This document shows, in pieces, positions 9,801 to 16,310 of a DNA stretch of 17,288 nucleotides. The notes below the pieces were generated by a model. The model ran no database searches and had not been told where the DNA came from. It was given only the letters and a program-made list of their open reading frames with translations. This stretch comes from DATDCV01 sp036524155. Lineage in GTDB: Bacteria; Verrucomicrobiota; Verrucomicrobiia; Limisphaerales; UBA8199. The DNA lies in the NCBI GenBank assembly GCA_036524155.1, contig DATDCV010000018.1:1-17288 (forward strand), given 5' to 3'. Every line of letters begins with the position of its first letter. Positions within the stretch are counted from its first letter, which is position 1. The translations under genes and the position numbers were made by a program.

Positions 9801-12608
9801 GACTACCGCGAGGTAATAGGTTCCGCTGACGATGTTGTCGTTGGTCGGATAGGGCAGCATCAGGAAATGCTCGTTGCCAAGCTTTTGCAGTTTGCAGCCA
9901 CTGAGATTGGTCGGCGAGGTCTGGCTGGCGCTGTAATTGGGCAGGCCACCCTGCCGGAGCACCACCATCGCGTCACCTGTATCGGCGCTCAGACGAAGTT
10001 TCAGGCTCGGTGTGTTCGCAGCCACCGTGAGGCGATGCCAGAGCACATCGTGCGGCGCAAGGTCACCGCGGGAAGTGCTCGCGCCAGTCGGCACATCGAT
10101 GAACGAGCCGTCCGGATACAGGCCACGGAGCATCAGGTCGTACTCGCTGGCCGAGGTGTTGGCGGTTCCGTTAACCACGCCGAGATAATAGACGCCTGGT
10201 TCGAGCGGGTTGCCGCGGCTGGAGAAGAAGTAATGACCGGTCTCATTAGTGCCACGGGAGTCAGTGGTATAGCCCGTCCAGTCATTCGCATAATACACTT
10301 GAGCGCCACTGGGCCAGTTGGTCGAGGTATCCGGCGTCCAGGCGTTGCTGTTGACGAGGATGGACCGAAGATCGACGGGCAGGAGGTCGCGGCACAGAAC
10401 CAGGCGCGGGTCGCCGGCGAGAACATTGGCAACCTTCACCTCGAGCCCCAGGAGATTGGCGGGAACGTCGATTTCAAAATACTGATACATGCCGGCGGGT
10501 TGATCCGACACATGGGTTGACTGGTAGTCCGTCGCCAATGTGAGCAATGGACGAGGGCTCTCCCGGCTTGTTAGGATGAACTTGCCCAAGGGCTGGTTGG
10601 TGGTATTGACCCCTATGTACCAGATGTCCGCAGGATGCCGTGGGAACTGGAGGAAACCCTTAATTGATGAGACATCCATGTTGCTGCTAACCGTAGTGGT
10701 GGTCACCTTGTTGTAGTTCGTGCGCCAGGACCAGCGTCCCGGGATGGCACTGCGCCGGACCGCGATTTCAGTGCCCGGCACCTGATCGTTCAGGAGCAGT
10801 TCCCAGCCAAGGGAAGTAAGCTGGGAGTCAATATCAGTGATCCGATAGAAGCGCCAGCCCTGACGGGTCGGCAGGTCGTTGGTGACGACGAAAGCGTAGG
10901 GCACGTCGGTGACGATTGGTCGCGAGTTGGTGAGGGTGGCCGTGAACGGCGGGGTGCCGTAGACCGTCAGGTAGTACGAACCGTCGACCAGCGCCGGGGG
11001 CACCAAGGTGACTGTTTTGACCGCCGAACCCGGCATTTCCGAGAAGCCGTTGTTGAAATCTTCGCTTGCAACCGCGGAGAAGCGAGCCGCTACGGCCGGA
11101 TCGCCGCTGGTCGGCAGCAAGTCCAGTTGCCAGGCGATTTGCTCCGGCGGCACAGTTACGTGGTAGGTAACATACCCGTAATCGGTTGCGGAGACTGTGG
11201 CGGAGCCGGCAAAAGACATTTCCAGTATGGGCTGCTGCCGGGAATCCAAAGTAAAAGCCTGGCCGGGCGTGCCGGCGACAGTGATGAAATATTCGGTGCT
11301 CGATTTGAGGTAAGACGGCACCAACAGAATCTGGCCCGGGTGTTTCCAGTCGTAATAGGCGGTGGAGTAACTATGCGCCGCGGATCCCTGTCGCACATAC
11401 AGGCTGTTGGTCAGGCCGCCCAATCCCAAACGCCAGGCGATCGTGTCGGAGCTGATAGCAGTCGAGTAAAAATTCAGGCCTTCCGGCGCGATGACGGTGT
11501 TAGTGCCTCCGATATTGTCAGCCATGGGCGTGGGCAGCGGCTCAATGTAGCAATTGCCCGAGTAGATCGACCATTGAGCGCCCGGTACCGCTGTGACCAT
11601 CAGGTACCAGGTTTGGCTGGCTTGATACTGGCCGACCTCGACCAGCGCCACCCCGTCAGAACCCGACCGGGCCGAACTGAAGTCGTAGCTCGTCGCGGTT
11701 GGCAGCACCGTCCGTTTCATGAACAGGTCAGCCTCGCCCGACTGCACATTCAGGCGCGTCCGCCAGATCCCCGACAGGGCGTCCTCAGTGAGGATCTTGA
11801 AAAAGTAATCGCCGCCCAGCAGGCTGCGGTTAGTCCACGCGGTGGTCGCCGCCGAAGTTGTTCCAGGTTCCCAGCTTAGCGTCACGACCGGGGCCACTTC
11901 CGCGCTCAGCGTGTATTGGGCGGTGCCTGCGCCGCTCGAGGGAATTTGCACCGCGATGAAGTAGGTTTGGTTCGTGGCCACAGCGTTATCCAGGAAAATT
12001 GTGTCGAGTGGACGATTGAGGCTGCGCACCAGGTAGCTCCCGGTGGTTGGAACCGCGCGGCGCTGCACATACACGTCCGCATCCGCAGTTCCGGAACACG
12101 AAAGCACAATCCGCCAGCCTGGCAGGTTGGTAGGTACATCAACCTGGTAGTAGTTCCACATCCCGGCCACGAGCGTCCCGGTGACTGAGAACTCCATGAA
12201 TTTCAGCATGGGCATGGAAATGAGACGAGCATCTATCCGGTTTGTGGTCAGTACCACGGAAAAGGCATGCGCTGCGGAGTCGCCCGGAGTCTGCACCCAC
12301 AAGCTGTAGTTGGTGGAGGCGACGAGCTCGGGAAATTCCAGGTTGATGTTGTTGTTAGTTTTGTCCAACCGCGAGACATAGTCGTAATTGGCCGTGGAGG
12401 CCCCGGGACCGCGCTTCAGGTACAGGTGCGAAAAAGCAGTCGTCGTGTTGGAAACCGATACCGAGAGATTCGTCACTCCGGCGCCAATCGAGAACGTGAA
12501 TCCCAAGCCAGTGCCCGGCTGATTACTCCCTGTAAACGTTTGAGCGATCAGGTTGGTGTTAAACACCATGAACGCGAAAAACCACCCACAGCAAAGTTTG
12601 GTCCTCAT
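3885..12608 (-). CDS. Giant secreted repeat protein: PPC-like beta-sandwich units, calcium-type repeats, C-terminal verrucomicrobial module
   Basis: This is a 2907-residue exported protein. Residues 1-22 (MRTKLCC..FFAFMVFNTNLIAQ) are a signal peptide. The rest is built of roughly 22 beta-sandwich units of 90-150 residues resembling the bacterial pre-peptidase C-terminal (PPC) domain: 'W.YY.V.VP......W.L.L....G...L.VR...P' followed by 'L..GTYYLGV'. Six single units span about 20-686. Four super-repeats of about 400 residues, each of three units, span 687-2277. Four more units span about 2278-2778. Residues about 2780-2828 hold calcium-type repeats (DDFDNDGLPD, DPDGDGLTNLQE), and about 2842-2907 form a terminal module (HTYRVQASLSM..W...HQFFRVVYP). 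No protease, glycosidase, kinase or membrane-spanning domain is visible, and Cys is rare. PPC domains usually trail secreted peptidases, so an all-PPC protein is more likely structural or adhesive at the cell surface; this is inference. ATG at 12608 is chosen; an in-frame TTG at 12623 would add five residues before the signal peptide. No SD is seen. Confidence 0.95.
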   Translation of the reverse strand: MRTKLCCGWFFAFMVFNTNLIAQTFTGSNQPGTGLGFTFSIGAGVTNLSVSVSNTTTAFSHLYLKRGPGASTANYDYVSRLDKTNNNINLEFPELVASTNYSLWVQTPGDSAAHAFSVVLTTNRIDARLISMPMLKFMEFSVTGTLVAGMWNYYQVDVPTNLPGWRIVLSCSGTADADVYVQRRAVPTTGSYLVRSLNRPLDTIFLDNAVATNQTYFIAVQIPSSGAGTAQYTLSAEVAPVVTLSWEPGTTSAATTAWTNRSLLGGDYFFKILTEDALSGIWRTRLNVQSGEADLFMKRTVLPTATSYDFSSARSGSDGVALVEVGQYQASQTWYLMVTAVPGAQWSIYSGNCYIEPLPTPMADNIGGTNTVIAPEGLNFYSTAISSDTIAWRLGLGGLTNSLYVRQGSAAHSYSTAYYDWKHPGQILLVPSYLKSSTEYFITVAGTPGQAFTLDSRQQPILEMSFAGSATVSATDYGYVTYHVTVPPEQIAWQLDLLPTSGDPAVAARFSAVASEDFNNGFSEMPGSAVKTVTLVPPALVDGSYYLTVYGTPPFTATLTNSRPIVTDVPYAFVVTNDLPTRQGWRFYRITDIDSQLTSLGWELLLNDQVPGTEIAVRRSAIPGRWSWRTNYNKVTTTTVSSNMDVSSIKGFLQFPRHPADIWYIGVNTTNQPLGKFILTSRESPRPLLTLATDYQSTHVSDQPAGMYQYFEIDVPANLLGLEVKVANVLAGDPRLVLCRDLLPVDLRSILVNSNAWTPDTSTNWPSGAQVYYANDWTGYTTDSRGTNETGHYFFSSRGNPLEPGVYYLGVVNGTANTSASEYDLMLRGLYPDGSFIDVPTGASTSRGDLAPHDVLWHRLTVAANTPSLKLRLSADTGDAMVVLRQGGLPNYSASQTSPTNLSGCKLQKLGNEHFLMLPYPTNDNIVSGTYYLAVVGEGQNPVSPRSGSNTCSFTFFNEGSLVLSNLGSIDPSGATSLVSTQAQEAGEVHGFTFNVVPNTPVIEARLKDRTGNPRMVMRADAKLSDLPDPYGSSGGWTPAWTNDKVIRIPAPPAGNYTLLVQAAGVSGKYTNSTYTLDISAQQAQPLVYDGGLISITDQAADGWKYFLVTVPSGVLGWDLRLANVSSGDPKMVICRDSIPFDLSTKTSSNTVWTPYTATNWPSGFRIAPDRDWTGYTQSGLGTNETGRFFTAGLGNPLEAGSYIIGVTSGGAPGPAASLTYQILSRGIGTNQSVVVQPLPFAGGQSNIAGLQPHDFRLYRVDIASNTPSWQLRLAATAGDGLLVVRKDGLPNFGATNTIAVTNTAGCKLQKAGNEHFVLLPTEPALEIPAGTYYLGVVSEGQNPSGSRIGTNASSFELQSFGTLPITNLGTVDDTNAIVASVWQEGGSVRAFQYNVRSGVLAVVTRLADRVGNPSMTLMQGSILPRTAEVYGRQGGWLEDWKSTNYIRIDQPAGGPYTLLVHAGAVASQYPDASYTVMIYSLVQGTIPLAFDGGEADISGQLTGEWEYFSVDVPTNAIGWDLRLTNILSGSPRLVVCRNGYPLDLSSRLFGGAAWAWTGATNWPVAAQAAPALDWTGYKMDPGNVDTTGTIFAAGMGGPLEPGHYLIGVSSAPGTTAPMTYTIVSRGIGDGFLIPVNPLTLGTNSTDLARVNPREAAYYSLQVTNDIPLWKLRVVPAIGEALLAVRARTLPNVGVTSNVVATAAAGGHKFQKFGVENALLGQPTGITNIPPGRYYLAVIGEGRSPQYGGANIGVGPTDFSLTSVIPVQPADLGAVGAGTDVVVTNTLEGGETTCYQFSTPPGALGLTLTLENVSGNPLLRLRNDQKLPLDSASYGQDGGYKGMWESTNRISFSNPTSAVYTVSVLANGAGTNWLPCSYNLRVHVEGGVEVLSFDAGSAQVAGQRDLWRVYQVIVPPNALGWDLRLIDVTNGTPRVVICRDTTPSSLTGHSELLQMTNWPTGWQIAPGVDWTALNAPDGTSSTGRVFQVGMGNPLEPGTYYVGVTNTSSSIPCSYTLVSRGIGSAFSIPVVDVPFALGMGGDVLPAREASWFRITVPENTPSWKVAVEFDQGDGLIVAQRSFLPSIGAGRTNTLSKALGGKKMQKLGNEQLLALASGTNLLGGTYYLGVVSEGLYPSNALNRIGSGMCSFTLASYGSVPPFDLGTVGTQDLLGQTTLQGGECATYRFGVPGGALAVQVFFEETNGLPAMTLATGSMPPTAPNAYGADGGNIIQYQSTNVITIPNPAPTNYSITAQAGGSGISFPDADYKLRVRSLPVANVNFDSQLNTNGLSNVAGAILQDGFSTYYRILVPPSLKGEPVIGWRLSLSALYGSPRMRVRQGALPDNTGSSGTSAYFPREAVLVPDYLVPGTWYVEVKAAGLTEFTLSSEALRLERPAWVMPAVGEPVTTPGLLPAGPTFGDTAVSTDGSPLSGGMDLETDGFHYYAVVVPPGNGGLLRTEVDAISGNANLYLRVGAPPTLSHNAAGGSGPLYNRALTNAVGTEYGNWVVLDGKSELALTPGLWYLAVHAAWGSTVRYRLLLSTGEISDLPYSGGSLTSQVLAAGDWRYYRVVLPPTQVQNWSFSFSEQRGDVYVHVRDTLPPGQGINATNILDWNRDYKNHGPYPAYTSPGSFTVSVPPLRPGNVYYLGVRALSDSSFTINSTAGATIALNGNIAFMGGYVTNLIPPGGLLRYRVDVPEDARRWSHGATHASTVKLYIDQGSLPTLTTLDHWYSTTANSTNNRALYNSSWPWLPGYSYFLAVTNASATAQPFSFRMDGKNCANDDFDNDGLPDCWEIAWFGSIYTYGANSDPDGDGLTNLQELLAGTDPTVPNANTVVLIDPGPTADGRFGFSAIGALNHTYRVQASLSMAPGSWVDITNYVQTVPSQPVTVPVNPAIPHQFFRVVYP
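3888..4085 (-). other. C-terminal module of the giant protein (HTYRVQAS...FFRV)
   Basis: The last 65 or so residues show the pattern 'G..HTYRVQAS..M..GSW.......V.......P....FFRVVYP'. In my recollection this ending recurs on many large secreted verrucomicrobial proteins, directly after DxDxDG repeats as here. Its role (sorting, anchoring or stability) is not known to me. Confidence 0.55.
4127..4272 (-). other. Calcium-binding thrombospondin type 3-like repeats
   Basis: Within the giant protein, residues about 2780-2828 contain two acidic loops, DFDNDGLPDCWE and DPDGDGLTNLQE, joined by a short linker (IAWFGSIYTYGANS). The DxDxDG spacing is typical of Ca-binding repeats of the TSP3 type. They separate the beta-sandwich array from the terminal module, as a stiff calcium-loaded spacer would. 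Confidence 0.75.
5778..6941 (-). repeat. Super-repeat 4 of the giant protein (388 aa)
   Basis: Residues 1890-2277. It begins VLSFDAGSAQVAG and carries the three units in the same order as the other copies, including the 'RVFQVGMGNPLEPGTYYVGV' segment and 'KMQKLGNEQLLAL'. It is the shortest and most diverged copy. Confidence 0.85.
6942..8147 (-). repeat. Super-repeat 3 of the giant protein (402 aa)
   Basis: Residues 1488-1889. It begins PLAFDGGEADISG, has 'GGPLEPGHYLIGV' in the first unit and 'HKFQKFGVENALLG' in the second, and is exactly the same length as super-repeat 2. Confidence 0.88.
8148..9353 (-). repeat. Super-repeat 2 of the giant protein (402 aa)
   Basis: Residues 1086-1487. It begins PLVYDGGLISITD. 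The first unit contains 'DWTGYTQSGLGTNETGRFF', closely matching super-repeat 1, and the second contains 'GCKLQKAGNEHFVLLP'. Confidence 0.88.
9354..10550 (-). repeat. Super-repeat 1 of the giant protein (399 aa)
   Basis: Residues 687-1085. It begins PLLTLATDYQSTHV. The first unit contains 'DWTGYTTDSRGTNETGHYF' and the second 'GCKLQKLGNEHFLMLP', placing it closest to super-repeat 2. The four copies are adjacent with no spacer, so they arose by tandem duplication. Confidence 0.88.
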
Positions 12609-13072
12609 AAAGTGATTAGGCAATTAACGAACGGATCCGCTCTCGTCCAGCCTAAATTCGGCCGGACAGGGAGCAGCACCACTGAAGCCGCGCTTGAGAG
12701 TAAAGCACGAAATGTGCCGAAAAGAGCCTTGGCCAGGACATTCCGCCGAGCGCACCAACCCGGAAAAAGTGCTGGCGCCACCGTAAGCAGGCGAGAACGG
12801 CCGAGCCTGCCAGCGTCACCCCGCCTTAGATCTCCCAGCGATCGTAGGCGACGACGTAGGGAGTCGATGTTCGGAATGTTGATGATTGAGAGTTGAGTGT
12901 GGACCACTCGAGCTTCGTGGGCCAGAGCGCCCAGCAGAAGGAACAGGAGCGCATTGAAGCCAGAATGCGAATTGCCGGAAGGGGGCCATGCTCCTTGCGA
13001 GGCTGAGGTGATACCGGTGGTCGAAGCCCTGAATTGACCTGCGGCAGTCCTCTGCTAGACTCGCGCCTCTTT
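12609..13072. other. Divergent intergenic region between the giant gene and serA
   Basis: These 464 bp lie between two outward-reading genes. The right end holds a good sigma70 promoter for serA (13034-13061). Upstream of the giant gene I see no clear -35/-10 pair and no SD. On the minus strand around 12905-12965 the translation NALLFLLLGALAHEA looks like a signal peptide, but it has no start codon and leads into an Arg/Leu-rich frame, so I treat it as a decayed remnant or chance. No RNA gene is evident. Confidence 0.5.
13034..13061 (+). promoter_or_regulatory. Sigma70 promoter of serA, nearly leaderless
   Basis: TTGACC (13034-13039), a 16-nt spacer and TAGACT (13056-13061) with the extended -10 TG at 13053-13054. 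The -10 box ends 11 nt before the serA ATG at 13073, so the transcript should begin about 5 nt before the start codon. This is the best promoter match in the window. Confidence 0.65.
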
Positions 13073-14671
13073 ATGAAAATTCTGGTGTGTGACCCGATCT
13101 CGCCCAAAGGCATTGCGCTGCTGCAACAGCGGCCCGAATTTGATGTGGTCGTGCTGCCGAACCGGCTTGCGGAAGCCGAGTTATTGCCCGTCGTCAAAGA
13201 CGCCGCGGCAATGGTCGTACGTTCCGAGACCAAGGTGACCCGGGCCGTGATCGAGGCAGCGCCGGCACTGCGCGTCGTCGGCCGTGCCGGCGTGGGTGTT
13301 GACAACGTCGACGTTGATGCGGCGACGCAACGCGGCGTCGTAGTCATGAACACGCCTGCCGGGAACACGGTTTCCACCGCCGAGTTGACGTTCGCCATGA
13401 TCCTGAGCCTCGCCCGGAAGGTGCCCCAGGCGGCCGCCTCGATGACTGCGGGCAAATGGGACCGCAAACAGTTCCAGGGTTCGGAGGTCAGCGGCAAAAC
13501 CCTTGGCGTGCTCGGCCTCGGCCGAATCGGCAGCGAGGTCGCCAAACGCGCCCTGGCGTTCGGGATGACGGTGGTGGCGTACGACCCTTTCCTGACGGAA
13601 GATCGCGCCCGCGCGCTCGGCATTGAGGTTGCCGGCGACCTCGATGATGTCTATCGCGATTCCGATTTCATCACCGTCCACATGCCGGTCACGGAACAGA
13701 CTCGCGGAATGCTCAACGCCGCCGCGTTCCTCAAGATGAAGCCCAAGGTCTGCATCGTCAATTGCGCTCGCGGTGAGATCGTCGTCGAGTCGGATTTGAT
13801 CGCCGCGCTGGATTCGGGGAAGGTGGCGGCGGCGGCTTTGGACGTTTACGCCACCGAACCCCTGCCCCCGGAACATCTTTTCCGCAAACACCCCGCGATT
13901 ACCCTGACGCCCCACCTCGGCGCCAGCACCCGCGAAGCCCAGGAAAAATGCGGCATCGAGGTCGCCGAGGTCATTGCCGGATACCTCCTAACCGGCGAAG
14001 TCCGAAATGCCGTCAACCTCCCTTACCTCGACGCCAAGACCTACGAAGAAGTTAAACCGTACCTGGCCCTCGGCGAAAAGCTGGGCAAGCTCCTCGCCCA
14101 GCTCGCCCCGGCTCAAGTCGACCGCCTCCACATCAGTTACGGCGGCAAAGCTCAGCACCTGCCCAACATCGACCCCGTCACCCGCGCCATCCTGCTGGGC
14201 TTTCTCTCCCGCGCCTCCGTCAAGGACCTCAACAATGTCAATGTCCGCAGCATCGCCTCCACGATCGGTCTTACGGTCGAGGAAAAACGGTCCAACGAAC
14301 CGGTCACCTTCAATGAATGGTTGCACGTTCAGGTTTTCCGCGACGGGCAAAAAGTGATCTCGGCGGGCGGCACGTTCTTCGGTTCGCCCGACAATCCCCG
14401 CATCGTCCGCCTGTTCAGCCGCCCCACTGAGATCGTGCCCTCCGGCGTCGTCCTGCTGCTGGAAAACAAGGATCGACCGGGTATTGTTGGTTATCTCGGC
14501 ACGCTCCTGGCTCGCCACAACGTCAACATCGCCAGCATGAGCCTGTCCCGCGACACCGCCGGCGGCCACGCCCTCACCGTCCTGAACCTCGACAGCGTCC
14601 CGCCCGCCGAAGTCCTGGAAGAACTGAGGAAGGACGCGTATATTCGCAATGTCAATGTGGTCAAGCTTTGA
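13073..14671 (+). CDS. serA: D-3-phosphoglycerate dehydrogenase, long form with ACT domain
   Basis: SerA oxidises 3-phosphoglycerate with NAD to 3-phosphohydroxypyruvate, the first committed step of serine synthesis, in the cytoplasm. The 532 residues match the long (type 1) form. The substrate-binding domain is 1-100 plus about 285-318. The Rossmann NAD domain is about 101-284, with GLGRIG at 148-153 and Asp171 for the NAD ribose. The catalytic set is Arg233 (NCARGE), Glu262 (TEPLPP) and His281 (PHLGAST). The allosteric substrate-binding domain is about 322-450, and an ACT domain (about 458-532, VVLLLENKDRPGIVGYLG) probably binds serine for feedback inhibition. ATG at 13073 is chosen because MKILVCDPIS is the family start; 13 upstream codons in frame are not conserved-looking. 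No SD; the promoter lies directly upstream. Confidence 0.97.
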   Translation: MKILVCDPISPKGIALLQQRPEFDVVVLPNRLAEAELLPVVKDAAAMVVRSETKVTRAVIEAAPALRVVGRAGVGVDNVDVDAATQRGVVVMNTPAGNTVSTAELTFAMILSLARKVPQAAASMTAGKWDRKQFQGSEVSGKTLGVLGLGRIGSEVAKRALAFGMTVVAYDPFLTEDRARALGIEVAGDLDDVYRDSDFITVHMPVTEQTRGMLNAAAFLKMKPKVCIVNCARGEIVVESDLIAALDSGKVAAAALDVYATEPLPPEHLFRKHPAITLTPHLGASTREAQEKCGIEVAEVIAGYLLTGEVRNAVNLPYLDAKTYEEVKPYLALGEKLGKLLAQLAPAQVDRLHISYGGKAQHLPNIDPVTRAILLGFLSRASVKDLNNVNVRSIASTIGLTVEEKRSNEPVTFNEWLHVQVFRDGQKVISAGGTFFGSPDNPRIVRLFSRPTEIVPSGVVLLLENKDRPGIVGYLGTLLARHNVNIASMSLSRDTAGGHALTVLNLDSVPPAEVLEELRKDAYIRNVNVVKL

Positions 14672-14685
14672 CGATGTGTTAGAGT
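14658..14685 (+). promoter_or_regulatory. Putative promoter of the prolyl isomerase gene, overlapping the serA stop
   Basis: TGGTCA (14658-14663), a 16-nt spacer and TAGAGT (14680-14685) end 10 nt before the ATG at 14696. The start context (TAGAGT...TTTCTTTATG) closely resembles that of serA (TAGACT...CCTCTTTATG). The gene may therefore have its own promoter despite lying only 24 bp after serA. Confidence 0.45.
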
Positions 14686-14695
14686 CCGTTTCTTT

Positions 14696-15832
14696 ATGCA
14701 TGCCAAAAATGATCCGATGCCCTGCTGGCTCCTCGTAATCACCATCGTCCTTGCCGCCCCTGTCCGCATTGCGGTTGCGGCCGAGGACGCCCCGCCCGCC
14801 GGCCAACCACCGGCTGCGCCTGCCGCCCAGGCCGTTGACCTCTTCGGCGGCGACCTCGTCGCCAAAGGCAAAGACGTCGCCGTAAAGCGTAGCGAGTTGG
14901 ACGAGGCCATGGTCAACATCAAATCCTCGGCCGCAGCTCGAGGTCAGTCCATCCCGCCGCAGCAACTTGAGATGCTCGAACAGCAGATGCTCGATCGCCT
15001 GGTTCAGATCCAGCTCTTGCTCGCCAAAGCCAACGATTCCGACCGTTCCACCGGCAAAGACCTCACCGCGAAACGCCTCGCCCTCATCAAAGAGCGTGCC
15101 AGGAGCCTCGACGATTTCGATCGGCAGCTTAAGGCCATGGGGACCTCTCAGGAAAAATTGCAGGCCCGGATGAACGAGGAAGCCACCGCCCAGAACGTTC
15201 TCGAACGCGAACTTAAGATCAGCGTCAAGGATGGCGAGGCAAAAAAGTTCTACGACGAGAATCCAGCCCAGTTCGAGCAACCGGAAACGGTTCGCGCCAG
15301 CCACATACTCTTTGCCACTAAGGATCTCACCACCAGGCAGGATCTGAGCGCCGAGAAAAAGGCCGCCCAGCAAAAAGCAGCCCAGGCCGTCTTAAAACGC
15401 GCCCGCGCGGGCGAGGACTTCGCCAAGCTGGTGAAGGAGTCTTCCGACGACACCGGGTCGAAGGCCAATGGCGGCGAATACACCTTCGCGCGAGCCACCG
15501 CTGACCCTGAACACGCCATGGCGCCTGAGTTTGAGAAAGCGGCCTTCGTGCTCAAGCCCGGAGAGATCAGCGACCTTGTCACCACCGAGTACGGATATCA
15601 CATCATCAAGCTCATCGAGAAAATTCCCGCCAAAAAGCTCGAATTTGCGAAGGTGGCGCCCGACATCACCGAATACCTCAAGCAACAGCAACTCAGGTCG
15701 CGCCAGCAGGATTACCAGGCGTTCATCGACAAGCTGAAAAAGGACGCGGCCGTCGCCATCCTGGATGAGAAGCTCAAGCTCCAGCCGGTCCCGGAATCCG
15801 CAGCTCCCCCGGCGGCTCCTCAGACCAAATAA
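14696..15832 (+). CDS. Exported parvulin-type peptidylprolyl isomerase (SurA/PrsA-like)
   Basis: This 378-residue protein should catalyse cis-trans isomerisation of proline bonds and assist folding of envelope or secreted proteins in the periplasm. Residues 1-29 are a signal peptide (CWLLVITIVLAAPVRIAVAAE), followed by a Pro/Ala-rich linker to about 48. Residues about 52-190 are a charged helical SurA-N-like chaperone domain. The parvulin domain is about 195-310: ASHILF (201-206), the SSDDTGSKANGGEYTF segment before the loop, FEKAAFVLKPGEISDLV and GYHIIKL (300-306). A helical stretch and a Pro/Ala-rich tail close the protein. The signal has no lipobox, so it is soluble or peripheral rather than a PrsA lipoprotein. 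It follows serA by 24 bp on the same strand but has its own promoter-like sequence. The ATG at 14696 is chosen; another ATG at residue 8 would also leave a signal peptide. Confidence 0.9.
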   Translation: MHAKNDPMPCWLLVITIVLAAPVRIAVAAEDAPPAGQPPAAPAAQAVDLFGGDLVAKGKDVAVKRSELDEAMVNIKSSAAARGQSIPPQQLEMLEQQMLDRLVQIQLLLAKANDSDRSTGKDLTAKRLALIKERARSLDDFDRQLKAMGTSQEKLQARMNEEATAQNVLERELKISVKDGEAKKFYDENPAQFEQPETVRASHILFATKDLTTRQDLSAEKKAAQQKAAQAVLKRARAGEDFAKLVKESSDDTGSKANGGEYTFARATADPEHAMAPEFEKAAFVLKPGEISDLVTTEYGYHIIKLIEKIPAKKLEFAKVAPDITEYLKQQQLRSRQQDYQAFIDKLKKDAAVAILDEKLKLQPVPESAAPPAAPQTK

Positions 15833-15893
15833 GTATCTGACACCCGGCGAATCTGCCGTCGCTAACTGGTTACCCGCCCCGCTCGCGGCACGC

Positions 15894-16310
15894 TCAGTAC
15901 TTCTTGCTGAATTTCTTCCGGTGTTCGTCGTCAGCATCGGCCGTCGAGCCGCTGGCGGCGGCGCCCTCAGGCGCGGCGCTCTGCGGCCGGGGCTCGGCCT
16001 TGGGAGCGGGCTCATCCGCGGCCTCAACAAACGCGAGACGCAAGCTCATCAGGCTCTGCTTCAACAGGCCCGATTCTTCCTTGCTCAGATTGCCGCGGGT
16101 TTTCACCTCCAGCATTTCCAACTGATCGATGAACAGCCGGGCGGCCTCCAGATCCCGGGTCGCTTTCCCGGACTCCGGGTGGGCCACTTTCCCGAGAAGC
16201 ATCATGGCCATGTTACTCTGTTGTATCACTAGTTGTGCGAACAACACCGACATGGTGTCGTCCTGGCCGAGGTTGGCGGTCGGTTCAACCGGTTTCTGCG
16301 GGTCGCTCAT
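15894..16310 (-). CDS. DUF1844 family protein
   Basis: This 138-residue cytoplasmic protein matches DUF1844. The core is residues about 20-97: a hydrophobic helix (MSVLFAQLVIQQSNMAMMLLGKV), the signature HPESGKATRDLEAARLFIDQLEMLEVKTRGNLSKEE, and a final helix (LLKQSLMSLRLAFVEA). Residues 100-138 are an Ala/Pro-rich and then Lys-rich tail (HRKKFSKKY). The family's function is unknown; it is all-helical and widely conserved. Its ATG overlaps the stop of the Lon-domain gene by four bases (ATGA, 16307-16310), so the two are probably translationally coupled and co-transcribed. It converges with the prolyl isomerase gene, 61 bp away. Confidence 0.92.
   Translation of the reverse strand: MSDPQKPVEPTANLGQDDTMSVLFAQLVIQQSNMAMMLLGKVAHPESGKATRDLEAARLFIDQLEMLEVKTRGNLSKEESGLLKQSLMSLRLAFVEAADEPAPKAEPRPQSAAPEGAAASGSTADADDEHRKKFSKKY

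Noticed and set aside
9867..10520. Plus-strand open frames of 200-250 residues inside the giant gene (also 11127-11879)
   Set aside because: Antisense to the repeat protein, with no start context or domain.
3885..12608. Interpreting the giant protein as a subtilisin-like protease or an RTX toxin
   Set aside because: No Asp/His/Ser protease motifs, no zinc HExxH and no GGxGxDxUx nonapeptides were found; only PPC-like units and two DxDxDG repeats.
12621..12623. TTG at 12623 as the start of the giant protein
   Set aside because: It would add five residues (ending His-Phe) before a good signal peptide that begins at the ATG at 12608, which also has the same CTTTATG context as other genes here.
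12605..12965. Signal-peptide-like stretch NALLFLLLGALAHEA on the minus strand, followed by an open frame to 12605
   Set aside because: There is no ATG/GTG/TTG before the hydrophobic stretch in the same frame, and the following sequence is Arg/Leu-rich and overlaps the start of the giant gene. At most a decayed gene fragment.
13988..15373. A 461-residue minus-strand open frame across serA and the isomerase
   Set aside because: It spans two confident genes and their intergenic gap in antisense; its Gly/Glu/Val-rich translation is what high-GC antisense frames produce.
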